A stretch of DNA of 64,000 bases from Meandrina meandrites (GCA_963693305.1 OY855904.1:48046561-48110560); one strand, 5' to 3'; positions 22,376-33,651 are shown, numbered from the stretch's first letter. Numbers and translations: made by a program. Notes: generated by a model not told the origin, from the letters alone.

Positions 22376-22535
22376 AGGCCCGTTTACACAGGCGATTTTT
22401 GTCGCGCAACTCGATGCAATTTGTGTCGCGCCGAAGTTGCATCAAGTTTTAAACATGTTCGAAACTTGATGCAATTTCGGCGCGACAAAAATTGCATTGA
22501 GTTGCGCGACAAAAATCGCCTGTGTAAACGGGCCT
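22376..22535. mobile_element. Palindromic MITE, 160 bp, TAA target duplication
   Basis: Nearly the whole element folds back. The ends are AGGCCCGTTTACACAGGCGA and its reverse complement. It is flanked by TAA on both sides (22373-22375 and 22536-22538), and the empty sites GTCTAAAATATCTG exist at 21147 and 11151. A 3-bp TAA duplication fits the PIF/Harbinger superfamily. Non-coding. Confidence 0.88.
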
Positions 22536-22607
22536 TAAAATATCTGACGGAAAATGCTTGACTATTGTTTGTCCCTCTGAGAAAGTCCAGAAAGTTTGGG
22601 ATTGTAA

Positions 22608-23462
22608 TGCACCAGTCATTTGAAATCCCCGATCCCCCCCCCCCCCCCCTGCTCGGGCATGAGCGGGGTAAAAGCGGGGCTTTCACTTCAGATTCACTTC
22701 ATTTTGGTTCCCCGTTAGGCGGGGGATGCGCCAGAAATCACGGCCTTCGCATGCCGGGGCAGTCACTCCATGCTCAGCGGTTTGAACTATTTATGTCGAC
22801 TCGCTCGGTCGATCGGTTGCTCTGCGGTATTTCGCTTCAATTCGCTGCCTTTAGCGCGAAGTAAAAATTGTTTTGTAAAGTGTCATACCAGAATTCAAAG
22901 AAGGCTATATTGACAGTAGATATTCAAAGTATGGTGACGAAAGGTAGGCTTATTTCAATGTTATGGTATTGATAAGTATGCTTGAGTCATTCCAGACGTC
23001 AGAAGACTGTATTGCTATTGAGTTTCAGTTTGCTGTGATCTTGCATTTTGTAATATTAAGTTGTAAAACAGAAAAAGTTTTTAATAACCTTTATTAAAGA
23101 TAAAAAGTTTGTTTGGCAATAGTCGTCTTCTTCCTTCTCCATCGAGGGGCCTTTGCAAGTGCATTGCTAGCTACTATGAAATCGACGTAACGTGTTAATT
23201 TCACGGCTACCAACGTTTTTATCTTCCCTTATTGTCATCCATTGTTGTGCTTGGCAAAAACAAGTTTTCTACAGAAGATTATTTTTTTATAGCATGTGTG
23301 TGGATCATGTGGGGGCGGGGGAATTCACCATTCACTCTTCTCCCGGGGACCGGGGACTTCACTTGCCTTCACTCACTTGCAAAAAAGTGAATGCCCCGCT
23401 CATGCCCGAGCGGGGGGGGGGGGGGGGGGGGGGAGGGGGGGGGGGTTCAAATGACTGGTGCA
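22608..23462. mobile_element. TAA-flanked inverted-repeat element, 855 bp
   Basis: Inverted ends start TGCACCAGTCATTTGA and are followed on each side by a C-run (plus strand, left) or G-run (right), then GCTCGGGCATGAGCGGGG. TAA flanks both ends (22605-22607 and 23463-23465). The interior is non-coding. It lies where block B (about 11180-11330) has no such sequence. Confidence 0.75.
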
Positions 23463-24018
23463 TAAAAAGATACTCGTTTCCATTATAAAAACGTTTTATT
23501 AAATGCAATTTCATAATTTTAATTTTACAATTTTTATTTAAATACTAATTTAATAACAACTAAATACTATTACTTTTATTTAAATACTATTTGAATTATT
23601 TATAAATCTAAAAATCAACCACTAATATTGCTGTACTAAACACACCCTACAGGACTCCACCAGCCACCTGAAGGTATGTAAAACGGTGGCGATTTTATAA
23701 CCCTCTCCAGATGAGTTGATCCTCTCTGGCACCTCTGGAAATTACAGCTAAGGTTCATATTGTGTGGTTCCAGAAAATACCCAATCTCTCCCCCCCCCCC
23801 CCCCCTCCACAGAAGTTTTTTTAGTTATAACCCCCACTCCCTTTGTTTTGGCTTTGAAGACCCCCCCCCCCCCCCCACCCCACTCCTGTCAGAATCTCCA
23901 ATGACACAACATGGGAAGCATGGGTATAGGGGTACATAATGCCACAAAATGGAAAACATGTTCTAAGAATATTAAATGCAGAAATTATTTATATTATATA
24001 TAATTAGTCTACAGTTTG

Positions 24019-24942
24019 TCACTCTCCATTTAACAGTTCATTCGATGGCTTAACTTCAGTCTTCGTCACTTGTGTCATCTCCTCATATGTTTCATCCCTG
24101 TTCACTGGCATGTAAACATACACAGCATCTTCATCGTGATGAGAAATTGGCTCCCAATCCTCAATGTCGACATGATAAACCTCATGGTCTCCAATCCTGA
24201 TTCCGCTGTCATAGGCAAAGTTTCCAAGTATGAAGTAAATGCGACCTTCAATCTCCACAGCACCATAATTATTGGGTGGTATGTGGGGCTGTGGAACTGC
24301 ACTCCATTGATTATTCTCTTCATCATAGACTTCAACATACCTGGATGGAACAAGTCCCCTTTGGCGTTTGCTGGGTGGGTCAGTTTTACCCCCTGCGACA
24401 TATAACTTTTGACCGACTACAAAGGCACAGGCATTGCTGTGGGTTTTGGCTGTCCCTGCCAACTTTGTCCACTCATTTTTGGCTGGATCAAACTTGAATA
24501 CTCCACGATCGGCACCTCCTTCAGCCCAAGAGCCACCAATGGAGTAAATGCAGCCATTATGCACGGCCAGAGCACAGCCATATAATCCTTGCTCTTCATG
24601 GAATGCAATAAGCTGCCACATTTTTTTGGAGAAGCTGAATCTCTCTGATGCTGCTGTGTGATCAACTTCACTGCCACCAATGACATACAAGAAATCTTCA
24701 ACCATACAAGCCTGGAAGTCATGACGGGAATTCTTCATGGGCGGTAGGGTCTTCCAAGTGCTTGTATCAATCTGATACTGATGGACTTCTTTCTCGTCAA
24801 AAAGGAACAGGTGATTTCCAGTGTAGAATGCCGCAGGTTTGATCTGGAGACTCGGCAATTTAAAGCCAGAAAAAATCTGCCAGGTTTTGCTCTCTGTGTC
24901 AAAATACTTGACTCCAGAAGTCAATGACAATGAAACTAATGC
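24019..24942 (-). CDS. Kelch-propeller exon without a visible BTB exon (gene 4)
   Basis: One open exon of 307 codons plus TAG-independent stop at 24019, preceded by a good acceptor (CTTTATAG|GCATTAG) in the same phase 0 and position as the acceptors of genes 1-3. Residues run ALVSLSLTSGVKYFD into six Kelch blades with clear double glycines ([31 protein letters not shown]). This propeller is more canonical than those of genes 1-3. There is no upstream ATG in the exon, so an initiating exon must lie elsewhere. No BTB exon is seen between 24943 and the CUB gene at 33876 on the minus strand. It could be a gene with a distant 5' exon or an orphaned remnant. A truncated copy of its end is at 11330-11932. 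Confidence 0.75.
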   Translation of the reverse strand, partial: ALVSLSLTSGVKYFDTESKTWQIFSGFKLPSLQIKPAAFYTGNHLFLFDEKEVHQYQIDTSTWKTLPPMKNSRHDFQACMVEDFLYVIGGSEVDHTAASERFSFSKKMWQLIAFHEEQGLYGCALAVHNGCIYSIGGSWAEGGADRGVFKFDPAKNEWTKLAGTAKTHSNACAFVVGQKLYVAGGKTDPPSKRQRGLVPSRYVEVYDEENNQWSAVPQPHIPPNNYGAVEIEGRIYFILGNFAYDSGIRIGDHEVYHVDIEDWEPISHHDEDAVYVYMPVNRDETYEEMTQVTKTEVKPSNELLNGE

Positions 24943-25175
24943 CTATAAAGTACACAAAATCAAAGGCCCTTTGGGCTGTCTCGTGTCAGTCAAAAAGAGA
25001 TTAAAATATACTTTACTAAATAGTTATTATAAAAGTAAATGTATTGCTAGGCCGCAAAAAGCTTGTATGTTATTTATGCTTGCAATATTTACAGGGAGTT
25101 CATTAAAGACGCGCCACTAAAAAAATAGGTGTTCTTAGAAAATTTACCATATCCGGGGATAGGGAAAGCAGAGAC
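24943..25175. other. Upstream of the gene 4 acceptor
   Basis: AT-rich sequence reading as intron on the minus strand. No BTB-coding exon is present. Confidence 0.5.
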
Positions 25176-26130
25176 GGGGGAACATTTTGCTGGGATAATA
25201 TTTAGTCTTCTTTTTCCATACGCGGGAAATAAAAATGGCGAACAGGCGGGAAAACAAAATGACAGAACACATATTATTTATGATTTTTACCAAAAAAAAC
25301 GTTCGTCCTCTCTATTTCCGATCCAAACTGAACACAAGAGCGTTACTCGAAGCACTCGTCCCCCACGTCACCTTCTTGCTCCGACGTTTTGCGCTGTTTT
25401 CCATTTCTTTTGTTATTTATTGCCCGTTTTTAACGATCAAAGAACAATATCAGAAAATAGAGTATTTCATACATGTTTCTTGTAACGAAAACGCTGAAAA
25501 TAGAAATGTCGATATGTTTGCAGTTTGTAACGAACGTTTTACACATACCCAGGCAAATAGCATTCCCAAGGTAAATAACGCCAAGGTAAACTCACCGCGG
25601 GAATACGTTACCGAGGTGTTTGCGGTTACACACTTAACACTTTACCAAGGTCAATTTTTCATACTGTTTTCGGCGCGAAATACAAGCATCAAGAGTTTCG
25701 CGCTTCCGGTTGGAACGTAATGCATCTTGGGATATGTTGGGTCAAAAAGTGAGCACCACTTCAACATGAGGTCAAGAAGCAAACAAACAAAACAGGGAAT
25801 TTACTGAGGAAAATTACGGCTGGGTTTCCAGAAAACTAGAAAAATATCAAAAACTGCAAGGACAGCGAAGAAATAGAAGGCGAAGACTCCGTTTATATAA
25901 ATCTCTTTGTTGTATTTTTCTAAACCTTTCATGGGCGATTCTTTTGTTCTTTTTCACACCGCCATAAATTTACCTTGGGGGAACATTTTGCTGAGATAAT
26001 TTTTAGTCTTTTTTTTTCATAAGCGGGAAATAATACTCGGGAAAACAAAATTACAAAGCACGCGGAAAAACAAAATGACAGAGCACATATTATTTATGAT
26101 TTTTACCAAAGAAACGTCCTCTCTATTTGT
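25176..26130. repeat. Pair of direct repeats (25176-25320 and 25976-26128)
   Basis: Both begin GGGGAACATTTTGCTG and share CGGGAAATAA, CGGGAAAACAAAAT, CACATATTATTTATGATTTT and CGTCCTCTCTATTT. The spacing is 800 bp, with non-coding sequence between. They could be ends of one element or a local duplication; no target-site duplication was found. Confidence 0.7.
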
Positions 26131-26652
26131 GAGTTTCCCGAGGTAAAGAGCCCTTTTACCATGTTAAAAGGACGATGTGTAACCGCAACTATATAAATTT
26201 GACATACTACACTATTAAGCTATTCCGTACTTGAAACCCTACAGCGCTACAGAGATCAAGCAATTTGTTCCAGTCAAATCTTGTTAATTACATTTTATGC
26301 AGTTACGAAAAAACTTTCCGTTAAGATTCTCGCATCGCGACTGCATAAAAGCACAAAATCCCGCTCCGGCTCTTTCTTGAAATTCCCGCTTCCCGCTCCT
26401 GTTTTCAGCTCCCATCCCGGCCAAATATCACCACTTATTTTTTTCTTGGCTCGTGAGCGGGCGGAATTCTCCAAATCCTGCAATCTGATTGGTTCCGGGA
26501 GCGGGCGGAAATTTTCGATCTTGCCCGCTCACGGAGCGATTCCGCCCGGCTAGCTCGCTGTGTTTTCATTTCGCGGCGAGACGAACGAACTCATGAAAGT
26601 TTTGCTGTCCAAAATTAATGTAGTTGTTTACCAGCCGTTTTAAATATGAAAG

Positions 26653-27050
26653 GAAACGTAAGCAGTGGAATTAAAGGCCTTGAAGTTCACCAAAAGGCGA
26701 GTATTCATTCTCTTTATCGACAAAATCAAATTGTTCAAGTTTTATGGCGGTAGTTTGTCGATCGTTGTTTGTGCATTCGCTCTGATTTTCACGCCAAGTT
26801 GCGCTTACCTGCAAGTCGCCGGCTTACATTCCTGATTGATTCTTTCAAAAGCTAAATTAGTAACGGAATAAAAGGCCTTGAAGGTTCTCCAATAGGCGGG
26901 TATTTTTTGTATTTATTGGCAAAACAAGTTATAGTTTTATAGCCGAAGTTTTTCGATCTTTGTTGTGCATTCGCACTGATTTTCACGCCGAAATGCGGTT
27001 TACTGCATGTCACTGGTTTACAGACTCGATTTATCCTTTCAAACGCTTTC
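26653..27050. repeat. Tandem duplication, two units of about 200 bp
   Basis: Units starting near 26653 and 26860 share AAAGGCCTTGAAG, AGGCG.GTATT, TTTTAT.GC, GTGCATTCGC.CTGATTTTCA and a final CTTTCAAA. Diverged by point changes. Non-coding. Confidence 0.75.
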
Positions 27051-27480
27051 CCTTTCTGCTACTTTTCCCCAAAACCGAATACTGCTTATCGCCATTCAAG
27101 AAAATGAGATGTTTTGATAAAAAACGGTCAAATAAATTCTTGCAAAATTGTGCCGTGTGCAGGCGACCAAAGTACACATTCAGTTCAGCTTCATTCAATT
27201 TCACTTGACTCGAGATTATTTTATGCTCTCTTTTGCTGCTACATTGTGCTTCTTTTTTATTATTAAAGTTACTTTTCTCTTTTTTTCTGATGACCTTTTC
27301 CGTGAGTACTGTTCACTTTAGCAAATTTTTTTTGTTTGGCGGTAAACAAATCATTCTTCACTCTTGCCGTAGCTTAGCGATCGATTCAACATTGGATGCG
27401 CGCGTAAAATACAATTACATTTTGCAAGACGATCTTTTCAGTTCTTTTTTTAACCGAGTTAGAAAAAAATAAATAAGTTA

Positions 27481-27620
27481 TTTACCAGCTTTGGGTCGGT
27501 CCGTATCGTGAAAAACTTTGACCTCGGCCTTGAAAATGCTGCCCTCGGCCTGCGGCCTCGGGCAGCATTTTCAAGACCTCGGTCACAGTTTTTCACGATA
27601 CGGACCTCCCAGCCGGTAAA
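27481..27620. mobile_element. Foldback element, 140 bp
   Basis: The arms (27481-27546 and 27556-27620) are inverted copies: GGTCCGTATCGTGAAAAACT at the left, its complement at the right. The apex is GGCCTGCGGCC, a motif also seen at the apex of the foldbacks at 42236-42330 and 47660-47763. Confidence 0.8.
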
Positions 27621-28676
27621 TAACATATATATCTTCTTATATGGGTCACTTAGCGTGAGGTCTGTCTTTACCCCGATTTTTTAATTTTTTCTATAAGTTG
27701 TTTATAGCAACAGGAATCTTTAGAAGGTAAAATTTTAAAGATATCGGCCAAAATGAATTTACTACGAATTTTCTTTTACGCCAATTTGACGGCCATTTTA
27801 ATAAACGGCACGCGATGCATGCAGAAGCGATGACGTTTCACAAGGGGTCTTTGATAATTTTCAGGACATTTGTCAAAAAATTAGGGTACATAAAAGTAAC
27901 TGACAACTTCTGTGCTAAATGATTGTTCAACAAAAATTGCGTTATCTTGGCGTGACATACGATATACGATATACGATGCAAGGTCAAACGCTGTCTAAAA
28001 TTGTTTACACCTTTTGTTTTAAAGAATGGAGAGATTTCTGTTTACTAAATCTTATAGAACGCATCAAATATAATTTGTTTCTTTCGTTTATGCTTTAAAT
28101 TAGTCCTTTCTAACGGCCCAGGAGTATTTTGCTTTGAGTTCTATGCGACGATTTCTTGTTGAGTTGACTTGATTTCTTTTCCCAGTATTCGGTTCTACAG
28201 ATCGGTTGATCACAACAGGCAACAGACAACAGACAACAACAGATCCTGTCCACTTGCACGGCGAGATTAATCGATCACGTCATCGTCATCGCTTAAAAAT
28301 TGGTTTAAGATGGCTCACCTTTTCAACAGATGTTTCAAAACTGCTTATAATCGGTTGCTTCGTCTGCAGTCACGACAGACATCACTTCTTAACTTTATGC
28401 CAAATTTATTCGATAACTGATAAAGTGCAACATTCACTGCAGACTCGAAATCTCAATTTAACAGCTACAAATGAAATAAGGTTTGCCGATCGGTGATGAT
28501 ACAAGCTGCAAAAAGATATCTTCTTTTGCCAAAAAACAAGATGGCGGATCTCAAAAAGAATACAAACAATGCACCTAGTTCCCATTGCTCTTCGGTTCAA
28601 TTCAGGGAGTAATTCTCACACCGTAACACCAAAAATTCCATAAATTCCATCGCTTTTCCGCTTTACAGCATTAACC

Positions 28677-28770
28677 GATGACGTCATAAAATGACGTCAT
28701 CGCTTAAGAAAATGACGTCATCGCTTAAAAACGTTCGGATTTTGGTACGTCACGTGATGCTACGTCACAG
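28677..28770. promoter_or_regulatory. Cluster of CRE-like sites
   Basis: Three perfect TGACGTCA palindromes (28679-28686, 28692-28699, 28713-28720) lie in a tandem unit of about 21 bp (ATGACGTCATCGCTTAA). They are followed by two ACGTCAC half sites and one CACGTG E-box within 50 bp. TGACGTCA is the CREB/ATF consensus. No gene start is recognised next to it, so function is speculative and a simple tandem repeat is the alternative. Confidence 0.5.
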
Positions 28771-31339
28771 GTGTGGAAGGCAGATTTGCTTTTGCTTGAG
28801 AACAAAACACGCCAAGCTTCTCTTCATAAATGAGAATGACAAGGAGAGAAAGACCCTATGCTGTTCAATGATGTCCAAGATAAAAAAAGGTAGTGCTTCA
28901 GTGCTTAAATATGAAAGGAAATAAACTTAAAAAGAGTCATGTGTTTGTGAAACGAAACAAATCCATCAGATTGATCGGCCTTCTAAGGTCAGCAAATGTA
29001 CAAAGCTTTATAATACGATGCATCCTCTCTTGCACCATATCGTGATAAAGATGCCTTTTGTCTGGAGTAGATAGTAAATTGAAAAGGGTCTGCGAGTGCT
29101 GACTCCCATAATTTGTCAGAAATCTCTTCATTTATAAGCAGGAATAGCCTCTATATGTCCTATATGTAAGCGAAATCCACGCGTTCGGAAACAGACCGAT
29201 ATATTTTGATTCTGTTGTTGAGAAATTTGTAACCACCCTTAGATTTCTCCTGCTGTTAATTGGCAAAATAGAAAGCAATTCCCACCAGCAAATGTAGTGT
29301 TTCTTTGAAGTATATGCCTTCGAAAGGCGCGCGTGATTTGCGTGCAGGTCAGTACTGCGCAATAAGAAGCCACTACCCCGCGCGCTAGAAAAGGCGCCCT
29401 CGCGGGATATAAAATTATACGAAGAAATGGGGAGTCAAATATAAAACAATATCCGGATAACTAAGAGAAGAAGTGTTGCGTGAAGTACTTATTTTGTGAT
29501 TCCTTTTGAGAAACAATTGTTATAAATTAGGCAACCTGGGGTGTAGCATGAAACCCGGGTATGAAAGCCTGTCACGCTCTTTCCCTTCACTCTAGCCTGA
29601 CCACGAAACAGTTTCGTGAGCAGATTCGAGCAGATGTCAGTTGACGAGATAACTAAAAGAAAGCATGTCAAAAGTTATAAGACACGAAGAGTGCAACGAC
29701 CACTGATTTCAAATGCAAACCATGAATTAAAACGCAAGCAAACGCGAAAGGAATAAGGAGCCAAACACAGCACAATTTTCGATTTTCGTGGGGGTGCTTT
29801 TCGCAAAAAGATAAGAAATTGAAAAATAAAAACATGACAACTTAACTATACCGATAAATATAAAATCACGCACTGCAGGGTCGTGTAATAGTTCCGGTGG
29901 CAGTAATCAGTTTACAAAATCATTCTAGGTCATTCTACAGTTTTACGCATACAAGCACGAACAACCTTGAACAAAGTTTCCTCGAGGCAAGTTGTTTCAA
30001 CTACAGAAAGCGCAAACTCCCTTCTCCCAACAAAAGAAGTGAAGAGACCCTGGCAAGGGGGCAGTGCAAAAACCGAACTCGGCTAAATGACGTCAAATCG
30101 CTTACGATCGGCCCAGTGAGGAAGCAGACATAAGGAAAGGCAACTCAGCGGCAAGGTAAGTCCTTTTTATTTAAAACTTGGCGAATATTTTGAGCTTGCC
30201 AACGACCTCCGTACAGTTCCATACAAACCCTTTTATTTTCAAATTTGTATTCAACGGTCGAAACTGTAACACAACACCGCTCGCGTATAGCGCTCTTTAT
30301 CATGTCGTAGATCATTATAAGACATATGGCACAACTCCGGGCACAAATACATCGGCTCGATTATGAGCAAACAAAGGTCCATTTTTTTATTTCTGGCTTA
30401 TAGTTTATGATAAATTCTCATAAAGTGAGCTTGGGCTGCCTGTGTATGCTGTAGCCATATGTAGCCATATGGCTACCAACTGACGAGGTCTTCTGACGAA
30501 ACTAGTTTTGTAGTCGCGTATGTAAATTAAGTGTGTTGAAAGTAAATGCAAATGAGATTTTCTCATATCATTATGATGTTCAGTAATACTTTCTTGGCTT
30601 CGGCGAACAGAATTTCACAAAAATATAAACAACAAAATGCAGCAAACAGTTTGGTTGTATAAAAGCATGTTTAATTAAACTTCTCACGTACATGCAAATA
30701 ATAACAAGGCTTTTCAGGTTTGACTTAGCTCACAAACAACTGGCCGAGGTAATAGAGAAAGAAACTGTACATTTAGGACTTCAATTCACTCACCATTCGT
30801 CGCCGTCGGCGGTGAGGAAGTTCGATATTTTCCTCCCTTTCTCTGTCTCGCTGTTTTTCCCTGGAGGCTCAAAACGCCAGGGTTGAAATACCATAGAAGG
30901 TTCTTAATCATCCCCTGACATATCCCCTCCTATAGCTCTCTAAAAATCAGTGGAGTCGCTAGCAGAAGTTGAGCTCTCACTGCAAGAACCATGCATGTTC
31001 GTGACTTGTTGCGGTTCCACACCTGTGACGCATCACATCTCGTGATCATAATCGAAGCATCCATGGCGAAATGTCACAAAAGCGGTAAAATAAGAAGTTT
31101 TACGTTAAAATTAACCGGTAAAAAAGCTTCTGAATTCAAATTTTTTGCTTCCTGTATAATTTTGGAAACATTGGGAAACTTTTACTGAAAAATAGTTTTC
31201 TAGCCAAGAGTTGCCCTTTAACTTTTGAGATGTTTGTAAGATAAGTCAAGCTTAATGGCTTTTTTTAGCCCCCTAACGCAGCTGACTTAAAATGATTTTA
31301 TCTCGGCGTACTGATAAACATTTCTCGATGTTCACCAAA
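28771..31339. other. Gene-free region
   Basis: Several short open frames (60-78 codons) on both strands have no recognisable family, splice context or homologous second copy. A short direct repeat (ATGTAGCCAT) is present at about 30457-30475. Nothing else was recognised. Confidence 0.5.
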
Positions 31340-31356
31340 TCCTACTGGCAAGAAGC

Positions 31357-31905
31357 ATGTCATCGCCTCAGTCTTCATTTGCAAATGATGTCGAAGTACT
31401 TGCTACGGCAAACACAAAACGAAAAAACCTCGCGTTAAGTCTGCTGACAGGACTGAGAAAGAGACGCACGAACTTCTTGAAGCGTGGGCCCCCAAATTCA
31501 GTAAGCTGTGGGGAGTTTCACAAAGAAAAAAATAAAAATCTGGAACGATATCTATTCTTCGTATAAAGAAAGGTGTCCAGAAAGCTCGAAATCCAGAGAA
31601 TGCTATAGCAGGTGAATAAACGGCAGCAGAATCTAGAGTACGAGTTCAAGCAGTTCTCGCTCGACTGGAGAAGATGGAATTCAGAAAATTAAAGAAGGCT
31701 TCCCAACATCCTGAGTAAAGAAAGGCGAGAAAGTTCGACTCCAGACTGGCATGCAGAGTTCTTTTATTGAAATGTGTGAAAAGAGTATGGAACAGGACAA
31801 CGCAAGATTTGAACGATCGGCTGAAATGTTCCGTGACGCCCAGAGCAGGCAAATGGAACAAACAAACGCCATAGTTGACATTTTTAAAGATTTAGCATCA
31901 AAATA
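31357..31905 (+). pseudogene. Degenerate accessory (MYB-like) ORF of a Harbinger element
   Basis: The plus strand reads in broken frames. The end is clearest: ...FIEMCEKSMEQDNARFER, then AEMFRDAQSRQMEQTN and FKDLASK followed by TAA. Glu/Gln/Arg-rich helical C-termini of this type are usual in the MYB/SANT-like second protein of PIF/Harbinger transposons. It sits tail to tail with the transposase remnant at 31985-32262. The MYB domain itself is not identifiable, so the assignment rests on the tail and context. Confidence 0.45.
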
Positions 31906-31984
31906 ATTGTCTTTATCTAATCGTTTATCTTCTGTTATTGAAACGATACATACAATTGTTGTGCAAAACTCACGTAGCAATCAT

Positions 31985-32262
31985 AGTCTTTTTTAGGATG
32001 CTCGTTTTTTGTCCAACCTTTTTCAACGCAATTCTCCAACGAACTCTCAACATGCTAAATGCTCGTTCCACTACAGATCGTAGCGCACCGAACTTAAGGT
32101 TTTAGACTTTCTCTGCTCCTGAGTCAGGCGTCCTCTGTCCGGGTAGGGTTTCACTAGCCAGTTCGTTAGTGAATAGGCACTGTCGCCAGCTAAAAGGGGC
32201 CTTATTTCTGTTCCATTTATATTGCCTGTTGGACCACATTAGAAGAATTTGCGTTCGCTGCA
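31985..32262 (-). pseudogene. PIF/Harbinger transposase fragment (DDE_Tnp_4 end)
   Basis: On the minus strand: GTEIRPLLAGDSAYSL, NWLVKPYPDRGRLTQEQ, then after a frameshift VVERAFSMLRVRWRI and ALKKVGQK. GDSAY..LxxWLxKPYP and VVERAFGxLKxRWRxL are the signature end of PIF/Harbinger transposases. The second Asp (GDSAY) and the final Glu (VVERAF) of the DDE triad are visible. The frameshift, stops and missing N-terminal half make it a dead fragment. Confidence 0.8.
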
Positions 32263-32363
32263 AGTTCATAAATCAAAAGCACAACTTTAAAGCAAGGGAC
32301 CGGAAACGAAAATGCTGCTAATGTAGGATCCAACAACGGATCTGATCAGCGTGAAAATGATAA

Positions 32364-32578
32364 ATGACAAACAATACTGCAGGGCTGATCGTACTACATA
32401 AAAAGTAAACTTTGTGAGACACCAACACGACTAGAACCGATATAGTGGGATTGCAACCGTGGACAGCTGTTACAGCTGTCCACGGTTGCAATCCCACTAT
32501 ATCGGTTCTAGTCGTGTTGGTGTCTCACAAAGTTTACTTTTTATGTAGTACGATCAGCCTTGCAGTATTGTTTGTCAT
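32364..32578. repeat. Near-perfect palindrome, 215 bp
   Basis: Symmetric about the T at 32471. The arms of 107 bp have a single mismatch (32382/32560), with no spacer beyond one base. The centre is ACAGCTGT-T-ACAGCTGT. It lies 100 bp beyond the Harbinger transposase fragment. Confidence 0.92.
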
Positions 32579-33651
32579 AAATCAAACACTCTCTCCTAAC
32601 AGTCTCAACCATTCCATTTTAAAAATGTACAAAAATTTCATCTAATAAAACTGCTCAAATTTAATACATCTCGTTCACTGCTTTACATTCTACGCCGTGA
32701 TTTTCCCTTAAATTAAAGTTTAATTTTGTTCAACTAATTAAAAGCCATTTACAATAAACACTCCCAACCGACAAACGATTACAATGAACCAGCAGAAAAG
32801 CAAAAAACTTTCAATGCAGCAATATTTTTGAACTCCTACTTATAAACAAAAATTATTTGTTCTTTCGCAACACGCACAAAATCCGGCGGCCTCACAAAGC
32901 AAATCTTGACATGTCGGGAAAACTATTGACATGGCGGGAAAAATATTGAGTGGCGGGAAAATTCCGCGGCCTCACAAAGCAAAAGCGCATGGAATGCACC
33001 TTGGAATGCACCTTCTCTCCATCGCATATTCTCGTGTCGTCATGACAACGTCATGATGACACGAGACAAAAAGAGCTCAGCAATATGAAATAAAACCGGT
33101 TTGCTGTCCCGTTAGAGTTGGTGTATACAAAAGAGGCAAGGGGGGGGGGGGGGGGGGGGTCAAGTGACTATTTTGGTCTTTCCTTGCTTAAATTGGGTTT
33201 CCAGTGGGTCTCTCCCATAGTATAAGTTTGCCACTGGGGATGTAGGTGAGTTTGAGTACCACAGGTATAAATATTCCCAAGAGCCCATGGGGTGAGTTAT
33301 TTTCTCCGGCCCTCCTCCTGGATGCACCTCATTCTTGTGCCCCAGGTCCCCAGGCCAAATGGGACAGGCAGGTCTGGGGACGAGAATCGTTTTATCTAGA
33401 ATACTAAAAATAGATTTCAAAAAAGGGCAGGTAACAAATCTTAGACATTCCCGGCACCCTTTTGCGCCCCTACCCGGCCCCCAGGCTCGATTACCAGCCG
33501 CTGTTCGGGGAATGAGCCCGCGCTCCTCCTAGATCCTCTCCTCACTCCTCGTGGAAAGACCGAACACGAGAGGACGGCGGAAATTTAGCCTACCCGGCTC
33601 CCTACACAAGGGCATTTTGTACTCTCCCCAGTTTTCGCTCGCATTAAGAAA
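32579..33651. other. Spacer before the CUB gene
   Basis: A short palindrome lies at about 33031-33066 (CTCGTGTCGTCATGAC and its complement) and a 20-G run at 33140-33159. Two related GGCGGGAAAA words flank CGGCCTCACAAAGCAAA repeats near 32880-32985. No gene was recognised. Confidence 0.5.

Larger units (their letters stand above)
13145..24115. repeat. Tandem segmental duplication, block C
   Basis: The partner of block B (5310-11932), in the same order and orientation. It is longer because of the 1.3-kb foldback element, a longer gene 3 intron, the Penelope-like element and two TAA-flanked elements, and because the gene-4 Kelch exon is complete here. Confidence 0.8.

Noticed and set aside
25235..25720. 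161-codon plus-strand ORF
   Set aside because: It covers one copy of a direct repeat whose second copy does not keep the frame; no domain.
28206..32360. BTB exon for Kelch gene 4
   Set aside because: Minus-strand frames through the 25-33.6 kb stretch were read for the BTB signature (PAHR.VL...S.YF..MF) and none was found.
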